Shown here: positions 34,320 to 46,800 of the stretch, one piece after another | Numbering within the stretch: position 1 is the first letter of the stretch | How the letters are laid out: every line of letters begins with the position of its first letter | Assembly: GCF_003076455.1 (NCBI RefSeq) | Contig: NZ_CP020918.1 | Coordinates: 1,364,001 to 1,428,000 of the forward strand | DNA from: Flavobacterium faecale | GTDB lineage: Bacteria > Bacteroidota > Bacteroidia > Flavobacteriales > Flavobacteriaceae | Direction: 5' to 3' | DNA: 64,000 nt | Program-made: the position numbers and the translations under genes | Notes under the pieces: generated by a model | What the model was told of the DNA's origin: nothing | Databases searched by the model: none | What the model saw: only the letters and a program-made list of their open reading frames with translations

Positions 34320-34354
34320 TAGTGTTAAATAAATGTTATTTGTTTTTAACACTA
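34320..34354. promoter_or_regulatory. Inverted repeat 1 of the adhesin control region
   Basis: TAGTGTTAAA (34320-34329) and TTTAACACTA (34345-34354) are perfect complements with a 15-nt loop and no T-tract. Confidence 0.45.
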
Positions 34355-34379
34355 GGTAAATTGATGATTTTTCTTAATT

Positions 34380-34404
34380 CTGTTTATAAGTTTGTTATAA
34401 ACAG
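34380..34404. promoter_or_regulatory. Inverted repeat 2 of the adhesin control region
   Basis: CTGTTTATAA (34380-34389) and TTATAAACAG (34395-34404) are perfect complements with loop GTTTG, about 43 bp upstream of the -7 box. An operator or RNA hairpin is possible. Confidence 0.45.
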
Positions 34405-34446
34405 AAAATAAGTAAAAAATAAAATATTTATTATAAGGATTTTGCT

Positions 34447-34454
34447 TACTTTTG
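34447..34454 (+). promoter_or_regulatory. -7 box TACTTTTG upstream of the adhesin locus
   Basis: Exact TAnnTTTG match 107 bp before ATG 34561. No -33 TTG at the right distance. Confidence 0.4.
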
Positions 34455-34560
34455 CTGTAATTGATCTTATTCTTAGTCCGTTTTTAAGTTACATTTTGAA
34501 ATACATGATTCCATTAATTGGAATTTATTAAATAAAAGTCCCAAACATCATTTAAATATA

Positions 34561-34815
34561 ATGCTTATGTTCAATTTTACTCAAAGATTTTATAAGATTA
34601 CTGTTGTAATGCTCTTCCTCTTTTTGTTTTCCTTTCAGCAAGGGTATTCTCCAACAGTAACGCAAAATGATGTAAGTACAATTTTAGAATTTGGCTCTGA
34701 TACTCCTCAAGAGAAAGAGACAGTTAATTTTCAATATTCATGTCAACCTTTCTTTATAGATGATATTATTATTAGAGCATGTATACCATCCATTAATACT
34801 TTTTACATTAAATAG
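34561..34815 (+). CDS. Small secreted protein of unknown function, upstream of the giant adhesin
   Basis: 84 residues; a hydrophobic segment (ITVVMLFLFLFSFQQG) suggests a signal peptide or anchor. The mature part is short, acidic, and has two cysteines (YSCQ, RACIP). I recognise no family. It ends 69 bp before the adhesin start on the same strand and probably shares its transcript. It may be a real accessory protein or a translated leader; the evidence is ORF, signal-like start and position only. Confidence 0.5.
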   Translation: MLMFNFTQRFYKITVVMLFLFLFSFQQGYSPTVTQNDVSTILEFGSDTPQEKETVNFQYSCQPFFIDDIIIRACIPSINTFYIK

Positions 34816-34884
34816 TATCAGTTAATCCAAGTCTACATTTTGTCTGTTTTTTATAATTTGCACCCTCTATCAAAATATAATACC

Positions 34885-37800
34885 ATGAAAAAAACTACTT
34901 TTCAAATTTTTCGTAAAAAAAATAACTTTTCAAAAGTGTTTTCGTTACTAGTTTTACTAATCTCATCACTATTGCTGAATGCAAAAGTGACGCCTCCAAC
35001 AAGTCATGTTAATGATGCTTTCATTTTTAATCCATTGTCGAAAACGGGGCATATTCTATCTAAAAAATTAAGTACAAGTCCTTTAACTGTTACCAATCTT
35101 GATTTAAACGGAGCTTTGGCAGGTGTTAATAATTCAGTGATTGCTAACGTAGGGTTTATTGTGCAGACAGTTTCATCTGGTGTTTCTGTGATTACTACTT
35201 CAGGTACAGTTACAAGTGCAAAAATCACATTTTCAGTTAATAGTAACGGTGCTCCCGCAGGAGTGCCTAATGTTAATGAACGTGCTTACATATATGATAG
35301 TGCAGGGGTTCTTGTGAATTTTTACACAATCAACACTGTTTCTGCGTTGGTTTTAAATGCTGTTTATGGCAGTAATAATTTTAGAATTACACATACTGCT
35401 ACTGGTGTATTTGATATAACTGATCAAGGTGGTTTACCTATTAATCAAGCTAATTTGCAGTTGTTGCTTAGAAATTTCAGATATGTTCATGCTGGAGGAA
35501 CCGTAACCGAAGGTGCAAGGTATATGGTAGTAAGCGTTACTGATCCTAATAATACCTTAACAGCGTATAGTAATATTACAGTATTGCGCCCTCCTGTTTC
35601 TGTAGATGATGTTAATAATGTTGTAGCAAACGCAACAACTCCAGTTACTGGGAATCTTTTGTCAAATGACACAGATCTAACTCCAGGCGATGTTTTGTCA
35701 TTAAGCAAAGTTTATGGCGCATCTGTTATTCCAGGGTTTTCGTATAATTCAACTTACGGAAAAATTACAGCTCAGAGTAATGGTAACTATAGTTATTTGG
35801 TAGACGTAAATAATTCAGCGGTAAGTGGATTGAAATCTGGAGCCAGCATAACAGATGTTATTTCTTACGAAGTTACCGACCTATCAGGGAGTGTTGATTA
35901 CGGTTATTTAACCGTCACCATAACTGGAGTGGATGAGCCACCAGTAGCTACAGATAATCTCAAAACGATCAAGGTAGGTACTACTAATACCGCAATCGGT
36001 AATATAATTTATGATGATGATGGTTTTGGTGTGGATAAAGGTGATAGACCTTTGGCGCAATTAATATGGGAAAATCAATTTACAAGTAATGAAACTATTG
36101 ATGGTAAATCAAAGCTGATAAATGGAGTTAATGTTTCATTTGTTAAAACCGATACGGGCGCTGTAGGTACAGCATTAAATCAAACAGTAAATTATGGAAC
36201 AAATGGAGGGCATACTGGGTATTTATTATTTCAGTCAGATCCTTCAATAAATCCAGCTCCAAACAATACATTGACAATAAATTTTGATAAACCCGTAACA
36301 AGTTTATTTTTTAGCATTTCAGATATTGACTATTCTCAAGGAACTTCTTGGCAAGATTTAATGCGAGTAAAAGGTTCTTATAATGGTAGTAATGTGGCCT
36401 ATGATTATAATGCTAATGGCTCTGTTGTTGTATTAGGTAATGATACTTTTTATGGTACAGGTTCTGTGCCAGCTAATGACGCTCATGGTAATGTTAGTTT
36501 TTATTTTAAAACACCGGTAACACAAGTTGTCTTAGATTATAATTATGGACCGCAAGTTACAGACGCTGATCCACTTAGTCAAATAGCGGGTCTTACCGAT
36601 CTAAACTGGCAAGATAGTGATGTGCCAAGAATATATGAAGTCAATGGTGTAACTGCTAATGTAGGTGTTCAAATTGCCACGACTTATGGTTTTATCACTG
36701 TAAATGGAGATGGTAGTTACAGTTATCAAGTTAATTTGACTAACCCTACAGTTGCTGCTCTAGTAGGAAGTAATACATTGACAGATGTGATTCCTTATAC
36801 ATTAATTGATTCAAAAGATAATGCTGGAAATGTTGCAAATGCAAATTTAAGAATTGTAATAAATGGAGCAAGTGATATAGATAATGATGGAGTTGGAGAT
36901 TATAAAGATTTAGACGATGATAATGACGGGATTTTGGATACAGATGAATGTATATTTACTGATAAGCAGGCTACTAGAGTAGGAAGCGGTAATATTAACA
37001 ACCCTCAAACATATCAGTTTGTAGCAACACCTGCAACAACTGTTACTATTAGTACAGATACAGGTGAATTTTTAAGCGGTGCATTCAGTAGGTTCGGGTT
37101 TAATGAAACTACTACTGGTAACGGTACTTATACTATAACTTTTGGAGATGAAGTTTCTGATATAAATTTATTACCAGACAGTGTTGGAACAACTTCTTCT
37201 GGTAATCTTAATACAGCAACAGCTGGAATAGATTTTGAAGGTCAAGCTCTTTTTGGGAATTTTTCGGCCACTTTAACAGACGGGACAGTTATGTCTAATC
37301 TTGCGGTATCAATATCAGTATTCATTGGCGGAAATCCCGAACTAGTAGGGCAAACAGTTATAGGTGGAAAAACATATATAACAGATCTAACGGCGAATAC
37401 CACCCAAGCCAGCGGTACAATTTCTTTTCCTTCATTAATAGGCAAAAATGTAAAAAGTTTAACATTTGATAGTATTGGAGATGGAATAGGTCCAGTGTTA
37501 TGGTTAGGTATAAAAGCTTCAAGATGTTTAGACACAGATAAAGATGGTAATCCGGATTATCTCGATTTAGATTCAGACAATGATGGTTGTTCAGATTCGA
37601 ATGAATATTACAATAATACTACATCAGCAGCTACAGGTCAGCAATTTGGACAGACTGGTGGTGCGGTGGCTCCTGTAAAAACAGATGGAACTGTGAATTT
37701 AGCAGCTGCTACATACACAAGTACAACTGCTGCAAATGTTACTTCAGCTACCAAAATAACGTCCACTACAAATCCAACTAATGTTTCAGTTGCGGCTGGA

Positions 37801-40800
37801 GGGTCAACAACTTTTAGCATTACGAGCACTGCGGCAAATGCAACTACCTACTCGTCAGGAGTTCCTATTTATACACTGCCACCTGCTACAGACTCAAGTA
37901 GTTCTTTAAACTATAAGTGGCAAATAAATACCGGATCTAGTTGGGTGGATGTAGCTATGGGAGGTACAAATCCAACATATTCTAATGCAACTCCAAATAC
38001 TTTAGCAATTAGTGGTATCGTTACTGCTATGTCGGGTTACCAATATAGAGTAATTACTACGCATAGCAATAATGTTTGTGAAACAATTACCTCTGCTGCG
38101 GCAACACTATGTGTAATTCCGACCATTACTACTGCCACTTCTGCAACAGCAGTTTGTTATAATGCTTCGGCGCAAAACACTACATTGAGCTATAGTGCAA
38201 GTACAAGTTCACCAGTTTCTTACAGTATAAGTTGGAATGCATCTCCATCAAATAGTTTTGTTGCGGTTACAGATGCAGCTATGCCTGCAAGTAGCCCATT
38301 TACAATTGCTGTACCTGCGGGAGCGACAGCGGGAACATATACAGGAACAATAACGGTAAAGAATGCAGCAGGTTGTACAAGTGCAGGAACTAACTTTACA
38401 GTAGTTGTAGATCCAGCCACAGTGAGTGGTACCGTTGGTACTAGTACATCTGTTTGTACGGGGACAAATAGTACAACATTAACTTTAAGTGGGCATACAG
38501 GTAATGTGGTACGTTGGGAATCATCTTTAGATAATTTTGCAACTGCAGGAACCACGATTGCTAACACCACTATAAGCTTAACGGCAACAAATCTAAGCGC
38601 AACGACTTCGTATCGAGCCGTAGTAAAAAGCGGTAGTTGTCTTTCGGCCAATGCAATTGCAGCAACAATAACTGTAAATGCATTACCATTTGTTCCAACA
38701 TTTTCTGGAGCAACTGCAGTATGTTATAGTACAAGTGCTCAAAACACATCTTTGGGTTATGGTACAACATCATCAGGTAGCCCAACAACTTATAGTATCT
38801 CATGGAATGCATCTCCAACCAACAGTTTTGTTGCAGTAACAGATGCAGCAATGCCGTCGACTTCGCCTTTTACGATAGCGATTCCGGCAGGAGCAGCTGC
38901 TGGTCTTTATACAGGAACAATAACAGTTAAAAATGCAAATGGCTGTGTAAGTGCAAATAGAACTTTTACAGTGAGAGTAAATGACTTGCCAACAATTACA
39001 ACTAGTACAGCAACAACGGCTGTGTGTTATAGCGGAAGTACACAAACTACGCCTTTAAGTTATAGTGCAACAACAGGTACTCCTACTACATATAGTATTA
39101 CTTGGGCTGCCACTCCAGCAAATAGTTTTGCTACGGTTACAAACGCAACTTTGCCTACAAGTCCTATTTTGATAACGGTGCCTAGCGGTACAGCTGCAGG
39201 AACTTATACAGGAACAATTACGGTTAAAAATGCGTCGAATTGTGTAAGCACAGGAACAACTTTTACGGTAGCTGTAAACGCAACACCATCCATAATAACA
39301 ACAGGAGTAGCTAATCCCGTATGCTATAGCGCAACGGCACAAAATTCTACTTTGGCTTACAGTGCAACCACAGGCAGTCCTTCTACCTATAGCATTGTTT
39401 GGAATACAAATCCAAGTAATAGTTTTGCTGCTGTTACTGATGCTACAATGCCAGCAACTAGTCCTATTTCTATTGCGGTTCCAGCTGGAGCAGCTGCAGG
39501 AGTTTATGGAGGAACGCTTATATTAAAATCTGCAAATGGTTGTGCAACCAATGGTACAACATTTACTTTAAAGGTTGATGCTTGTTTGGATACAGATAAA
39601 GATGGTATTTTGGATACAGTTGATCTAGATGACGATAATGACGGAATTCTAGATACAGCAGAAAATAGTTGTCGAACTGGAGATAAGATAGTATGGAGTG
39701 ACACGACTACTGGAAGTTTAAGTAATTCGTTTGTTGCTGGTACAACAACTTCGATTACAGCAACAGTAACCTCTACTGCCACATCGAGTGCTACTACGGG
39801 GCCTCTGTATCTTGATGGCTCGTCAAATCAAAATATAGATATAGGAGCAATGGGAGGTTCAGGTGCTGTAACAGGTAATGTAACTACTATTACTTTTCCA
39901 ACTTTGGTAACGATTAATGAATTTAATGTAAGGAGTATTGCTGTAGCCAATGGGTCAAGTACCATTGCACCAAGCTATGATGAAACTCAAATTATAGAAT
40001 TTTACAACGGTAGTAATAGGGTTTATTTTCAAGGTACTTTGTTCAAGGTTATTCCAGGAACCTTTTACAAGCACCCATATTATGTAGGTCTAGATGAAGC
40101 TTATGCGGCGCAAGGTCCATATTACAATCCAATTACAGGAGTCGCCTATCCAGGTGATGTAACTTCTGGGTTAACAAATGCTTTGGAATCCAGCTATACC
40201 TTTGTTATTGATACTCCAATTGATAAAATTGTCGTTAAACAATCTGCATTAGCAAAACATGCTAATGTAGGGTTAAAAATAACTAATGTTTGTACAGGTG
40301 CTTTAGATACAGACAAAGATGGAATTCCGGATTATTTGGATATTGATTCAGACAACGATGGTTGCTCAGATGCAAATGAGGCCTATAGTTCTACTACAAC
40401 AGATTCAAATGGTGATGGTACCTATGGAGCTGTTGTAGGTTCAGCTCAAGTAAATGCTAATGGTTTGGTTACAGCGGCTGGTTCAGATGCTACGGGTACG
40501 GGGTATACAACTACACCATCAACAAATGTACTTGAAGCTAGTAAAATAGAGTTCACTACACAACCTGCTAACAAGGCGGTTTTAGCTGGAGCGACTACTA
40601 CGTTTACAGTAGCTGCTAACACTAAGACTACAACTACTTATTCAGGAACAGCTCCAAATACAACTCCTAATTATGGTTCATCAACGGCATCAATAGTAGG
40701 GATGGCGTACCAATGGCAAGTAGATACAGGTATTGGTTTTAGTAATGTAACTGATGGTGGTGTTTATAGCGGTGTAACTACAGGAACACTTACAATTACT

Positions 40801-43800
40801 GGTGCTACTGCTGCGATGAATTATTATAAATATAGAGCAATTGCAACTAATCCTAAAAATGTATGTGCTAGCGTGTCGAGCACAATGGCAGTATTAACCA
40901 TTTTGAAAGATACAGACAATGATGGTGTAGCCGATGTTAGCGATTTAGACGATGATAATGATGGTATTGCTGACGAAAGTGAATGTCCAGGAAGTCAATT
41001 GGACCAAGTTGTCGGTAATTATAGTAATAACAATGGTAGTTTAACTACACCAGGAGGATCAGATGATTTAAAAGACGGAACCTATATAGCATCAAATAAT
41101 GGTCAATCAATAGGGACAGGTATTACTAATCAATTTGCAAGTGCTTATGGACTTGGAACTTCAATGCAAATTAATGGAGCAAACCAAACCACACTTGCAG
41201 GAGCGATTACGGATAGTGATTATGTACAATGGCAATTTACAACAGGGAATTTTGTTAATGCAACAACCTTAGGTAGCTTCGGATATTCTCACTGGATTAA
41301 TGATACTACAAAAAATGCAATTGCAGGTAATTTTAACTATGCGATTTATGTTTCTGATGATAATTTTGCCACTAGTTCAGTATTGTACTCAACAAGACAA
41401 TATGGTGATACTACAAATGCAGATACCTATCTTACAGCTAATGCTGTATTTGGAACATTAAATCTTAACGTCATTCGTACTACAAATCCAACAAATCAAA
41501 TTGCGTTGGCACCTAATAAAGCGTACACGTTGCGTATGTATGTTTTTGGAGATAGTGATGCTGATGGAATAATTATCGTCGATGATAATAGAGTAGGGAT
41601 TGTTGTAGCATGTGACTTAGATAAAGATGGTACGCCAGATTATTTAGATACAGATTCTGATAATGACGGATGTTCTGATGCAAATGAATCATACGGTTCT
41701 AGTACTGCGGATTCTAATGGTGATGGTACTTATGGAGATGTCGTAGGTGCAGCTCAAGTAAATTCAAATGGTCTAGTTACTGCAGCGGGTGTAAATGGTA
41801 CGGGAACCGCTTATACAGCGACGCCATCAGCAAATGTAAAAGAGGCTACTTTAATAGAGGTTACAACGCAACCAACTAATAAAAATATTATAGTAGGTGC
41901 TAATACGACCTTTACGGTCGCTGGTGCTACTAAAAGTACTAGTGCTTTTACTGGAACAGCACCTAATACTGTTCCTGATTATTCAGCTTCTACAGCTGCA
42001 ATAGCAGGAATGAAATATCAATGGCAAGTAGATACTGGATCGGGTTTTAGTAACTTCTCTGATGGTGGCGTTTATAGTGGTGTAACTACAGGAACACTTA
42101 CTATTACTGGTGCTACTGCAGCTATGAATGGTTATAAGTACCGTGCTTCAGTAACTAATTCGAAAAATGTTTGTACGACAGTTCAATCCAATTCGGGAAT
42201 ACTATCTGTAAACACGCCACCAGTAGCAACCTTAACTGCATCGCCAAGTATCGTAAATGATGGAACAGCAAAAGCAGTAGCAGCCTTAACAGGAAGCGAT
42301 GCAGATGGAACAATCGATACAGCGAAGTATATTGTAACGACATTACCATTGCCAGCAGAAGGAATCTTGTACTTAGCAGATGGAGTAACGCCAGTATTAG
42401 TAGACACAGCGCTTAGTGCAACAGATGCAGCAGGATTAACATTTGTACCAGCGGCAGGATTTACCGGAAACGCAACGTTTGCTTACACAGCAACGGATAA
42501 CGATAAAGCAGTAGATGCTACCGCATCTACGGTAACGATTCCAGTGACTAATGTTCCACCAACGACTAAAGATAAAACTTCAGGTAGTTTAGTTAAAAAT
42601 GACACACCGCAAAGTTTACCAGGATTAGAAGGAGACGATAGTGATGGATCAGTAGTTGGCTATGTTGTAAAAACATTACCATTACCAGCATCAGGAATTT
42701 TATACTTAGCAGACAGAACAACGGCAGTAACAGTAGGACAAGAATTAACGCCAGCGCAAGCAGCAGGATTAACTTTTGCACCAAAATCGAACTTTACAGG
42801 TGAAGCCGCAAGCTTCAAGGTATCGGCAAAAGACAATGGAGGCTTAGAAAGTACAGATCCAGCGACAGTAAATATCGTAATGGCCAACACGCCACCAGTA
42901 GCTACCTTAACAGCATCGCCAAGTATTGTAAATGACGGAACTGCAAAAGCAGTAGCAGCTTTAACGGGAACTGATATAGATGGAACGATAGCAAGTTATA
43001 GAGTAACAAGTTTACCAATTGCTAGCCAAGGAGTTTTATACTTAGCAGATGGTACTACACCAGTTACAACAGCTATGGTATTAACACCAACTCAAGCAGC
43101 CGGATTGAAATTTGTACCAGCGGCAGGCTTCACTGGAAACGCAACGTTTGCTTACACAGCAACAGACGATAATGCAGCGGTAAGTACACCATCTACGGTA
43201 ACGATTCCAGTGACTAATGTTCCACCAACGACTGAAGATAAAACTTCAGGAATTTTAGTTAAAAACGGAAACGCACAAAGTTTACCAGCATTAGCAGGAG
43301 CAGATAGTGATGGATCAGTAGTTGGCTATGTTGTAAAAACATTACCATTACCAGCCTCAGGAATTTTATACTTAGCTGACAGAACAACGGCAGTAACAGT
43401 AGGACAAGAATTAACGCTAGCGCAAGCAGCAGGATTAACTTTTGCGCCGAAAGCGAACTTTACAGGTGAAGCCGCAAGCTTCAGGGTATCGGCAAAAGAC
43501 AATGGAGGCTTAGAAAGTACAGATCCAGCTACAGTAAATATAGTTATGGCCAACACGCCACCAGTAGCTACCTTAACAGCATCGCCAAGTATTGTAAACG
43601 ACGGAACCGCAAAAGCAGTAGCAGCATTAACGGGAACCGATGCAGATGGAACAATAGCAAGTTATAGAGTAACAATTTTACCTATTGCTAGCCAAGGAGT
43701 TTTATACTTAGCAGATGGTATTACTCCAGTTACAACAGCTATGGTATTAACACCATCTCAAGCAGCAGGATTGAAATTTGTACCAGCAGCAGGCTTTACC

Positions 43801-46800
43801 GGAAACGCAACGTTTGCTTACACAGCAACAGACGATAATGCAGCGGTAAGTACACCATCTACGGTAACGATTCCAGTGACTAATGTTCCACCAACGACTA
43901 AAGATAAAACTTCAGGTAGTTTAGATAAAAATGACACACCGCAAAGTTTACCAGGATTAGAAGGAGACGATAGTGATGGATCAGTAGTTGGCTATGTTGT
44001 AAAAACATTACCATTACCAGCATCAGGAATTTTATACTTAGCAGACAGAACAACGGCAGTAACAGTAGGACAAGAATTAACGCCAGCGCAAGCAGCAGGA
44101 TTAACTTTTGCACCAAAATCGAACTTTACAGGCGAAGCCGCAAGCTTCAAGGTATCGGCAAAAGATAATGGAGGCTTAGAAAGTACAGATCCAGCGACAG
44201 TAAATATAGTTATGGCCAACACGCCACCAGTAGCAACCTTAACTGCATCGCCAAGTATCGTAAATGATGGAACAGCAAAAGCAGTAGCAGCCTTAACAGG
44301 AAGCGATGCAGATGGAACAATCGATACAGCGAAGTATATTGTAACGACATTACCATTGCCAGCAGAAGGAATCTTGTACTTAGCAGATGGAGTAACGCCA
44401 GTATTAGTAGACACAGCGCTTAGTGCAACAGATGCAGCAGGATTAACATTTGTACCAGCGGCAGGATTTACCGGAAACGCAACGTTTGCTTACACAGCAA
44501 CGGATAACGATAAAGCAGTAGATGCTACCGCATCTACGGTAACGATTCCAGTGACTAATGTTCCACCAACGACTAAAGATAAAACTTCAGGTAGTTTAGT
44601 TAAAAATGACACACCGCAAAGTTTACCAGGATTAGAAGGAGACGATAGTGATGGATCAGTAGTTGGCTATGTTGTAAAAACATTACCATTACCAGCATCA
44701 GGAATTTTATACTTAGCAGACAGAACAACGGCAGTAACAGTAGGACAAGAATTAACGCCAGCGCAAGCAGCAGGATTAACTTTTGCACCAAAATCGAACT
44801 TTACAGGTGAAGCCGCAAGCTTCAAGGTATCGGCAAAAGACAATGGAGGCTTAGAAAGTACAGATCCAGCGACAGTAAATATCGTAATGGCCAACACGCC
44901 ACCAGTAGCTACCTTAACAGCATCGCCAAGTATTGTAAATGACGGAACTGCAAAAGCAGTAGCAGCTTTAACGGGAACTGATATAGATGGAACGATAGCA
45001 AGTTATAGAGTAACAAGTTTACCAATTGCTAGCCAAGGAGTTTTATACTTAGCAGATGGTACTACACCAGTTACAACAGCTATGGTATTAACACCAACTC
45101 AAGCAGCCGGATTGAAATTTGTACCAGCGGCAGGCTTCACTGGAAACGCAACGTTTGCTTACACAGCAACAGACGATAATGCAGCGGTAAGTACACCATC
45201 TACGGTAACGATTCCAGTGACTAATGTTCCACCAACGACTGAAGATAAAACTTCAGGAATTTTAGTTAAAAACGGAAACGCACAAAGTTTACCAGCATTA
45301 GCAGGAGCAGATAGTGATGGATCAGTAGTTGGCTATGTTGTAAAAACATTACCATTACCAGCCTCAGGAATTTTATACTTAGCTGACAGAACAACGGCAG
45401 TAACAGTAGGACAAGAATTAACGCTAGCGCAAGCAGCAGGATTAACTTTTGCGCCGAAAGCGAACTTTACAGGTGAAGCCGCAAGCTTCAGGGTATCGGC
45501 AAAAGACAATGGAGGCTTAGAAAGTACAGATCCAGCTACAGTAAATATAGTTATGGCCAACACGCCACCAGTAGCTACCTTAACAGCATCGCCAAGTATT
45601 GTAAACGACGGAACCGCAAAAGCAGTAGCAGCTTTAACGGGAACCGATGCAGATGGAACAATAGCAAGTTATAGAGTAACAATTTTACCTATTGCTAGCC
45701 AAGGAGTTTTATACTTAGCAGATGGTATTACTCCAGTTACAACAGCTATGGTATTAACACCATCTCAAGCAGCAGGATTGAAATTTATACCAGCGGCAGG
45801 CTTCACCGGAAACGCAACGTTTGCTTACACAGCAACAGACGATAATGCATTGGCAAGTACCCCATCTACGGTGACGATTCCAGTGACTAATGTTCCACCA
45901 ACGACTGAAAATAAAACTTCAGATAGTTTAGTTAAAAACGGAACAGCACAAAGTTTACCAGCATTAGAAGGAGCCGATAGTGATGGATCAGTAGTTGGCT
46001 ATGTTGTAAAAACATTACCAGTAGCAGCCTCAGGAATCTTATACTTAGCAGACGGAACAACGGCAGTAACAGTAGGACAAGAATTAACGCCAGCTCAAGC
46101 AGCAGGATTGACCTTTGCACCAAAATCAGACTTTACAGGTGAAGCAGCAAGCTTCACGGTATCTGCAAAAGACAATGGAGGATTGCAAGATTTGAGTCCA
46201 GCGACAGTAAATATCGTAATGGCCAACACGCCACCAGTAGCTACCTTAACAGCATCGCCAAGTATCGTAAATGACGGAACAGCAAAAGCAGTAGCAGCCT
46301 TAACCGGAAGCGATGCAGATGGAACGATAGTAAGTTATAGAGTAACAAGTTTACCTATTGCTAGTCAAGGAGTTTTATACTTAGCAGATGGAGTAACACC
46401 AGTTACAACAGCTATGGTATTAACACCAACTCAAGCAGCCGGATTGAAATTTGTACCAGCGGCAGGCTTCACTGGAAACGCAACGTTTGCTTACACAGCA
46501 ACAGACGATAATGCAGCGGTAAGTACACCATCTACGGTAACGATTCCAGTGACTAATGTTCCACCAACGACTGAAGATAAAACTTCAGGAATTTTAGTTA
46601 AAAACGGAAACGCACAAAGTTTACCAGCATTAGCAGGAGCAGATAGTGATGGATCAGTAGTTGGCTATGTTGTAAAAACATTACCATTACCAGCCTCAGG
46701 AATTTTATACTTAGCTGACAGAACAACGGCAGTAACAGTAGGACAAGAATTAACGCTAGCGCAAGCAGCAGGATTAACTTTTGCGCCGAAAGCGAACTTT

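Larger units (their letters stand above)
33735..34560. other. 826-bp AT-rich intergenic region upstream of the adhesin locus
   Basis: No ORF of note on either strand. It contains two perfect 10-bp inverted repeats (34320-34354, 34380-34404) and a -7 box at 34447-34454. The length and AT-richness suit the control region of a large surface locus. Confidence 0.7.
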
